Assembly (NCBI GenBank): GCA_010015655.1
Contig: ML976663.1
Coordinates: forward strand, 1,279,538-1,343,537
Origin: Bimuria novae-zelandiae CBS 107.79
Lineage: Eukaryota; Ascomycota; Dothideomycetes; Pleosporales; Didymosphaeriaceae
Length of the DNA stretch: 64,000 bases
Reading direction: 5' to 3'
The position numbers and the translations under genes are program-made. A model generated the notes under the pieces. It did no database searches. It had not been told where the DNA came from and saw nothing but the letters and a program-made list of their open reading frames with translations. Below, in pieces: positions 57,799-64,000 of the stretch; within the stretch, counting starts at the first letter, position 1; each line of letters starts with the position of its first letter.

Positions 57799-59878
57799 CC
57801 GTGCTGCCCGGGTCAATGCGCGCCCACAACAAAACGCGTCAACTTTCAACACCACCTATCTCAGCCAATATGGACGCTATCGACGCTACGCTTGCAGATA
57901 TAGAATCGCTAGAACCTAGAGAATCTATTAACTATACAAAAATCGCGAAAAATTATGGCGTTGTACAATCTACGTTAACGCGTAGGTATAACGCCCTTAC
58001 GCAGTCGCGTGAAGCTATAGCCTTAATACGCAGAACACTTAGCCTATAATAAGAGTAAGAGCTTATATAATATATTAATAAGCTTACTAAATAAGGCTTA
58101 CTACCTACTAAATAAATAATAAGAAGTTTTGCTAGTTTTATAGCTAATAGTACTATTAGTAAGAACTAAGTTAATTAGTTTATTAAGTAAAATAGCACCC
58201 TACTTATATTAAAATAAATAATTAGAATTAACTATAATTGCTATAAAGCTAATTTAGAAATAAAATATAAGCTCTACTTTAAGCTTTTATAGTAGAAAAT
58301 TAGCTAATACGATATTAAGCCTTGTAATATATATAATATAGATAAAAAAGGCATCCTACTTAGTATCCTCTCTAGGTCGAAGCGTATCTTCAGCAGGGCT
58401 CTGTACGAGCGAAAGGAAGTTAGGCAGACAATCCAGGATGGCGATTGAGAATGGATTTCAATTCTAGTCTGCATCTGCGCTAATGGGTCAGCTCTAGATC
58501 CAGCGCTAATCTATTAGGCTGGCCCTAATAGGATACAATCGAGCTAGGTAGAAGATATTAACCCAAATAACCACTTAGCCTTTATTACCTTATTAAGCTC
58601 TAGTTAGACTAATAATAAGATAGGCTTTATATAGCTTAGAGAAGTATTTAATTGCTCTATAAAGTAGAAATTTTAATAATCTTATTAACTTCTTATCTTA
58701 GATAGCTATTGATTTTATATTACTATAGATTTTATAAACTACTATAACTAAAATAAAATTCTACTTACTGTCTTTCTATTTTATTTAACGTATACGCTAC
58801 AGTTACTTAATATTTATATTTTTAAGTTTTTTTTTAATTACTTACTTAGCTAAGCTTATAGCCTTTCTTTATAAAAGCTTAAAATTAGTAATAATTACAA
58901 AAAAAAACTTCTTTTGCCTATTCTAAAATACTTAGTAAAGCTTTATTACTTAGGCTCTAGTCTTTTAAGCTTTTCAAGCTATAGGTATCTTTTTACTTAA
59001 TCTAAAAGCTATACTTAAAAGATTTACTAGAAATAGTAAATCTAATTAAAAAAAAGCTTAATTTTGGTTTTTAGCGCGTTAAATTAGCTTAAAATTAAAA
59101 CTTTCTTATAAAGTATAATAAATAAAACGGTAACTAAAGAGACGCGTATGCTTAGTTAAATAATTTACTTAATTTTTATTTAAAAGTAACTCCTTAAGTA
59201 TAAATATTAAGGCTTAAAAGAAGTTTTAATAATTTAAAAAAGCGTTTTACTTAACACAAATCTCTACTTTTAGAGGAGCCTTATAATTATTATAAAGGTA
59301 TAGTTTTTTAATTACTTAGTAAGGTGTAAAAGGCGCAAGAGAACCTACGCTAATAAAAAGCTTAAAAAAAAGTAATTATAACTTTAAAAAAGTAAAGTAG
59401 CTAAGGCTAGAAAGGCTAGCTAGTAGCTAAAAGCTAAATTACTTTAAGAAATATATATTATAAGGGCTAAGTCTTATATAGCTTAAGTAAAGGGGAAGGC
59501 TAATTAGGTAGCTAAGTAAATATAAAATAGTAGGCTTATAAAGCTTAGTAATAATATTAAAATTAGTTAAAACTAGCTAAAAAGCGTAGTAAAAATATCT
59601 TTAGGCTAGCTAAAAAAGCTTTTAAAAAAAAGTCTACTACTAAAGCTATAAACACTACTAAAGCCTTAAATACTATATTATAACTTTAGTATTCTTAGTC
59701 GCCCAGGGGCCGTAATATTAAAATACTAAATAAATTTTTATAGCTATTATTAATTATTAAGCCTTATAAAGCTTAATACTAAAAACTCTTATAGTAATAG
59801 CTATTATTAGGGATTCTAGGGCCTTAAAAAGTAGCTTAAGTTTTTGGCATTGGGCGCACATTAAGGCGGGGCGCGCAT
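57799..59878 (+). mobile_element. Pogo-like DNA transposon 1 (RIPed)
   Basis: It starts after TA (57797-57798) with CCGTGCTGCCCGGGTCAATG and ends before the TA at 59879-59880 with an imperfect inverted copy (GGGCGCACATTAAGGCGGGG...). Length is about 2.08 kb. The inverted repeats share CAATGCGCGCCCA-type sequence but have several mismatches, so the exact ends are less certain than for the neighbouring element. It abuts element 2 with a single shared TA. Confidence 0.65.
57870..59480 (+). pseudogene. Pogo-type DDE transposase relic of element 1
   Basis: From ATG 57870 the first 59 codons are open and give a psq/CENP-B-type HTH (MDAIDATLADIESLE, then NYTKIAKNYGVVQSTLTRRY). Beyond a stop at 58047 the frame continues with the family motifs: CNIYNIDKKGILLSILSRSK near 58,325-58,385, where the usual DEKG is DKKG, QDGD.EWISILVCICANGSA with DPALIY near 58,430-58,520, and a LLNIYIF stretch near 58,810. 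Stops dominate from 58,050 on. Not functional. Confidence 0.8.
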
Positions 59879-59880
59879 TA

Positions 59881-62406
59881 CCGTGTCTCGGCAGTTAGTG
59901 TGCAACATCACTCAATGCGCAACCCCGCGTGATAGCGCACCTACTTTAACGCGCTATAACTCTACTAATATAGACCTAATTAACGCCGCGATAGCAGCAA
60001 TCGAATTATAAAAACTAAAAGAATTTTTATTATATAATAAAATTATAAAATAATTTAGCGTTATATATTTTATATTAATACGTAGGAACTAACGTATTAC
60101 GCAGACGCATATAATTATAAATACTTTACGCTATATACTTAGCCTATAATAAAAAAAGTTACTCCTATAATATATTAAACGCCTTACTAAACGTGGCCTT
60201 CCTTCTATATAGCAAATAATATAGGACTTTGTGTCCTATATTACTTAAAAGGACGTAAGTATATCTTAGGTTAATTGCCTTATTAAGCATAATAGTAACG
60301 CCTTAATATTACGCTAAATAATTAGAATTAATAATAATTACTATAACGCTAATTTAGAGGCAAAATATAAGCTTTACTTTAAGCTTTTATATAATAAAAT
60401 CGCGAAGTATAGTATAAAGCCTTATTATTATTATAATATGGATAAGAAAGGCTTCCTCCTCAGTATTACTAGTTACTTAAAAAGGATTTTTAATAGGCCT
60501 CTATATCAAAGTCGCTAAGTAAGGCAATCTATATAAAATAATAGCTATAAGTAGATTTTAATTATTACATGTATATACGCTGATAGATCTACTATTAATT
60601 TATTATTAATTTATTAATTTAATGCTAAGAGCCTATAATTAAGCTAAGTAAAAAAAAATTAATTTTTAACACTATAAAATTTTTATTACCTTATCTCCCT
60701 CTAGCTAGTTAAAAATAAGATAGGCCTTTAATAGCTTTAATAAGTATTTAATTACTATATAAAAGAGAAAGCTAAAAAGGCTTAATAAGTATACTAACTT
60801 TTAATTTTTAATAGCTATAGATCTTACGTTACTATAGCTTTTATTAATTATTATAACTAGAATAAGATCTTCTTAGGTATATTTTCTTTTTATTTAATGT
60901 ATACGTTGTAGCTTCTTAACGTGTGTATATTTAAGTCTCTCTTAGCTACCTACTCTAACGAGCTTAACGCCTATTTATATAAAAGGTACAAACTATTAAT
61001 AGTTATTAAAAAAAACTTTTTTATACTCTTTTAGAGGGCCTAAACTACGTTAATTACGCTATAATTAATTATTAAGACTTTTAAGTATATAGGTATCTCG
61101 CTGCTAGATTTCATACTTATTTTTAAGTAATTTAATAAAGAGCCCTTTTTAGAGGTAAGATTATAAAAGAGCTCTATATTAGTACTTAGTATATTAAATT
61201 AGCGTAAAATAAAGTAACTATTATACTCTACTATTAAAGATATTATAACTAAGGAGTCGCGTAAGCTTAGCTAAATAATATATTTAATTTTTATATAAAA
61301 GTAACTCCTAGAGCACGAGAATAAGGGCCTTTAAAAGGCCCTAAAGAATAAAAAATAGTATTAAATAAAAGGTAAGACTCTACCCTTAGAGTAACCTAAG
61401 GAGTAGTATAAAAAAGCTATTTTTTAATTACCTACTTAAGTATAAAGAGCGCACGATTTTCTTAGTTAATAAAAAGCTAAAAAGGAATAATTATAACTTT
61501 AAAAAAGTTAGTAATAAGAGATATAGAGTGTATCGGCGCAGGTCACTCAAAGGATCGACGTTAGCGTATCTCCTAGCAGAGGCATATGGGAGTGCGTGTA
61601 TAAGAATGTAGCCTCGAATGAATTAAGTGCCTATAGGCCTGGTACGAAAGGATACGGAAAAGGTACTGAACTACAAAGGCCCCAAGCTCCTCTAAATACA
61701 CCTCTTCCCAGATGGCTAGCTAGCACATAACTGCCATAGGTTGACCGTCGGTCTGATGGATCCGAAATAGGTCCGAATCGGATCCGTAGTTCCCCATCGG
61801 TCTGATAGATCCGAAATTGGTCCGATACGGATGAGTGTCGGTTTTCGGATGATCTCGAATCCTGTCTTGACTGGCCAAGGGTTCTCGTGTCGACGAGCGA
61901 TTGTTCCTGTTACATAGAGAGCTAATAAATAGCTTAAAGCTTATTTATTTTAAAAGAGGCGCGTTATATAAGTAGTAGCTAAAAATACGCATACTAAAAA
62001 TAGAGCTAATTAGGCTACTAAGTAACACTTTTATTAACAGGCTCGTAAGTCTTAATAATAACTTTAAAAATATCTTAAAATTACTAAAAAGGTAAGTTAG
62101 AAAGCCTTAAAAGCTATTTATAAAGTTATAAAGAGGAAGAAATCTACGCTAGCACCTATACGTATTAATATAGTAGTATTTACGCTATTAATACTATTAT
62201 TATATAATAACTATTTAGTTAGAATACTAAGTAAATATTTATAATCTAAGTTACTAGTAATTACCTATAAACCTAAAAAACCTCTCTACTAAAAAATCTC
62301 GTAATAATAGCTTTTGTATAGAGCTCTATAGCCTTATATTATTAACGTCGCGATTATGTTAGGGTTGCGCATTAAGTGATGTTGCGCACTGACTGCCGAG
62401 ACACGG
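59881..62406 (+). mobile_element. Pogo-like DNA transposon 2 (RIPed) with nested solo LTR, TSD TA
   Basis: Inverted repeats of about 50 bp (CCGTGTCTCGGCAGTTAGTG... left; its complement right) bound 2,526 bp, flanked by TA (59879-59880 and 62407-62408). Without the nested LTR and its duplicated 5 bp the element is 2,135 bp. Internally, plus-strand sequence at about 60,430-60,560 reads YYNMDKKGFLLSIT with the pogo NMDEKGF motif, so it is a relative of element 1. The terminal repeats are well preserved while the core is RIPed. The transposase has stops throughout. Confidence 0.85.
61529..61914 (-). mobile_element. Solo LTR of family D (386 bp), nearly unmutated, TSD TAGAG
   Basis: On the minus strand it runs from TGTAACAGGAACAATCGC to GCGCCGATACA. 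TAGAG flanks it at 61524-61528 and 61915-61919. It is the complete counterpart of 16746-17082 in inverted orientation. It interrupts the pogo-like element 2. Confidence 0.9.
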
Positions 62407-62408
62407 TA

Positions 62409-62910
62409 ACCCAAGCAGCACAGTATAATCCGACGCTATCTCTCCAAGAAGGTTGCCGCTGCACACCTCCCAAATTCTAAACCGGGCTGAACCTTTTACT
62501 GACACGCAACGTTATTACTCAAACGAGTACCATCGCTTTGTGAATGTTCTCCTGCGGCGTTATGCGGCAAACGGCGAAACGACTCCAGAAATACCCACCC
62601 AGGGCGCACCATGAACAAATAACACACACAAGTCGCGGACGGGGTGTGAACCGAAATATTTAATTGATCACAGCCACTGTGGCAGTGAATTATCGCTTAC
62701 TGTGATCATAGTGTGAGCGCACTGGTAATGTTGAGCAAAAGTTCTTCCTCCAAGGGTTCCATCCCCCACTTTCTTTGGCCTGTTCAGAAATCACTCTTTA
62801 GGAGTGTAAGACGGCTTTTGGTTCTTATATAATTTTTCTACACTCTTAATCCCCTTTTACTCTTTGCGTCGCGGAATTCGGTCCTCTTCTTGTTTCTTTT
62901 CACGATCAAG
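62409..62910. promoter_or_regulatory. Non-RIPed upstream region with a TATA-like box
   Basis: Normal composition resumes right after the pogo element. TTATATAATTTTT at 62,825-62,837, followed by a CT-rich stretch and then ATG 62911 in a good context (ATCAAGATGTC), looks like a fungal promoter and leader. GTGATCA occurs twice inverted near 62,665 and 62,700. Confidence 0.35.
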
Positions 62911-63270
62911 ATGTCGTTCCAACGACCGGTGGCGGGCTCGGTGGAGACAAAAGCTCGATCTCGGAGTCACGGTATCATGCAGAGCAAACAAATACGAAGT
63001 CTACGGGATGCACAACGAGCGGAGGGTGCTCATGGTCGACCTCGAACTGTTGGACAATTCGCCCGACCTCCCTTATTACCCCGGAGGAGAGCTACATTTG
63101 GCAGCCTACTGACGCCTACAAGCCTACGCGCTGAATACATACCAAGGACTTCTCCGACCCAAAGTGTTCTTCTCGCTTTGTCTCTTACTCATGAGACTTT
63201 GGAAGAAATCCCTCTGCGTTGGACCGCTTACAAGGCGATCGTAGCCCTCTGCGAAACGACTGTTGACTAG
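62911..63270 (+). CDS. Doubtful small hypothetical protein
   Basis: An open frame of 119 codons starts at ATG 62911, about 75 bases after a TATA-like box. It is Arg-rich at first (SVETKARSRSHGIMQSKQIR) and ends KAIVALCETTVD. No domain is recognised. A competing frame (62864-63112) and downstream open sequence (for example VFLYYVDGAVVDTQRESN near 63,325) suggest there may instead be a spliced gene or a decayed one. Low confidence. Confidence 0.25.
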   Translation: MSFQRPVAGSVETKARSRSHGIMQSKQIRSLRDAQRAEGAHGRPRTVGQFARPPLLPRRRATFGSLLTPTSLRAEYIPRTSPTQSVLLALSLTHETLEEIPLRWTAYKAIVALCETTVD

Positions 63271-63855
63271 ACACAATCTATCCGGCTCCGAGCCTTCTGA
63301 AGGCATACGATAGCCAACGCCAAAGTCTTCCTGTACTACGTAGACGGAGCTGTCGTGGACACACAGAGGGAGTCTAATACACCTGGCGAGGTTGAGTACG
63401 GCGGCTTAGTATGTGAAGTGGTGATAGGGAGAACATGTTACACCATCTGGACTCTAGAGCTGGCAAAGCTGCACCTGACTGCATTGTTTTTTTTTTGTAT
63501 GTTCGAGCAAATGGACGGTTTGGGTGAGCTGGCTTCGCGAGACGAGAATTGAGTATTCCAGAATGAAGCTTGGACCGATAAGTCTCTTCACCGCACTGTG
63601 GTTGAATCATACACGCGACTGGCGCAACTGGCGAACTGGCGAGTCACGAGGAAGGAGCGCACCTGACAGAGGCACGTACGAGTCAGTATCACGGACCGCA
63701 CAATACATAATACTCAGCACACCTTCTCGCTCCCCTGGCTTCAAAAGCCTGACTGCTCGCCGTCACACCCGCCTACTCAAAACCCGCCCCAGTGGTGCTG
63801 CAACCACACGCTCCGAAACATCAGTGCACGCGCACGACGCGTCCCACCAACGAGA
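63271..63855. other. Region before the partial gene, no gene supported
   Basis: Open stretches exist (63,355-63,552 plus), but without recognisable domains. The last 100 bases are C-rich and likely the leader of the gene at 63856. Confidence 0.35.
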
Positions 63856-64000
63856 ATGGCCAAGTCGAAATTCGTGTGGGAAGATGCGGAGGTCGCACTC
63901 ATTCTCAACTGGATCAACCATTTCCGAGAAGAAGGCGAAGACTTCAGCAAGACTATTGGGGATGGGCCCATTCGTCTCGGACGCAGCGATGGAATGAAGC
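63856..64000 (+). CDS. 5' end of a hypothetical protein running off the window
   Basis: ATG 63856 opens a frame of 48 codons to the window end (KFVWEDAEVALILNWINHF, then GDGPIRLGRSDGMK). The W-x2-D/E-x-LxxW spacing is reminiscent of Myb/SANT-like domains found at the start of some fungal nuclear or transposon proteins. Too little is present to name it. Confidence 0.4.
   Translation, partial: MAKSKFVWEDAEVALILNWINHFREEGEDFSKTIGDGPIRLGRSDGMK

Overview
The window is from a filamentous ascomycete (Pezizomycotina; a Dothideomycetes-type genome is my best guess, not proven). The reasons are short GT-AG introns of about 46-65 bases, fungal gene families (TOK potassium channel, phospholipase B, Bir1, a PARP-E2 fusion protein), and sharply bounded AT-rich blocks. 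In those blocks transposon genes are riddled with stops and almost every CpA/TpG has become TpA, the signature of repeat-induced point mutation (RIP).

Layout. 1-4.4 kb: gene-poor but not RIPed DNA with a Tc1-like transposase scrap, an unknown three-exon coiled-coil gene, a phosphotransferase fragment and an unusual protein kinase. 4.8-6.15 kb: a RIPed Gypsy pol relic. 6.6-13.25 kb: a GPI-type phospholipase B, a TOK-type K+ channel, a 161-bp fold-back hAT-like MITE, and a small four-helix membrane protein. 13.5-36.7 kb: a 23-kb RIPed retrotransposon block. Its host is a minus-strand Gypsy whose integrase is split by a complete Ty1/Copia element (18,299-23,507, duplication AATGC). To the right lies a complete chromodomain Gypsy element (28,850-35,914). 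Several solo LTRs with their own 5-bp duplications are scattered through it, some of them hardly mutated.

37.1-53.6 kb: a housekeeping gene island with mitochondrial TAM41, the chromosomal passenger protein Bir1, a COG7-like Golgi tether subunit, a PARP-plus-ubiquitin-conjugating-enzyme protein, replication factor Cdc45 and an aquaglyceroporin. A RIPed Fot1/pogo element (42,404-44,265) sits in the divergent promoter between the COG7-like and PARP-E2 genes. 54.4-62.4 kb: three DNA transposons side by side. One is an unusual two-gene Tc1/IS630-type element with a second, convergent gene; the other two are pogo-like elements abutting at a shared TA, the second carrying a nested solo LTR. 62.4-64 kb: non-RIPed DNA with a doubtful small gene and the 5' end of a gene running off the window.

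The cellular genes do not form one pathway; this is ordinary housekeeping DNA interrupted by transposon islands. The most interesting items are the PARP-E2 fusion, the two-gene DNA transposon, the fold-back MITE, and the pattern that short LTR copies escaped RIP while longer ones did not. Exon boundaries were worked out by hand from reading frame and splice sites; no database search was possible.
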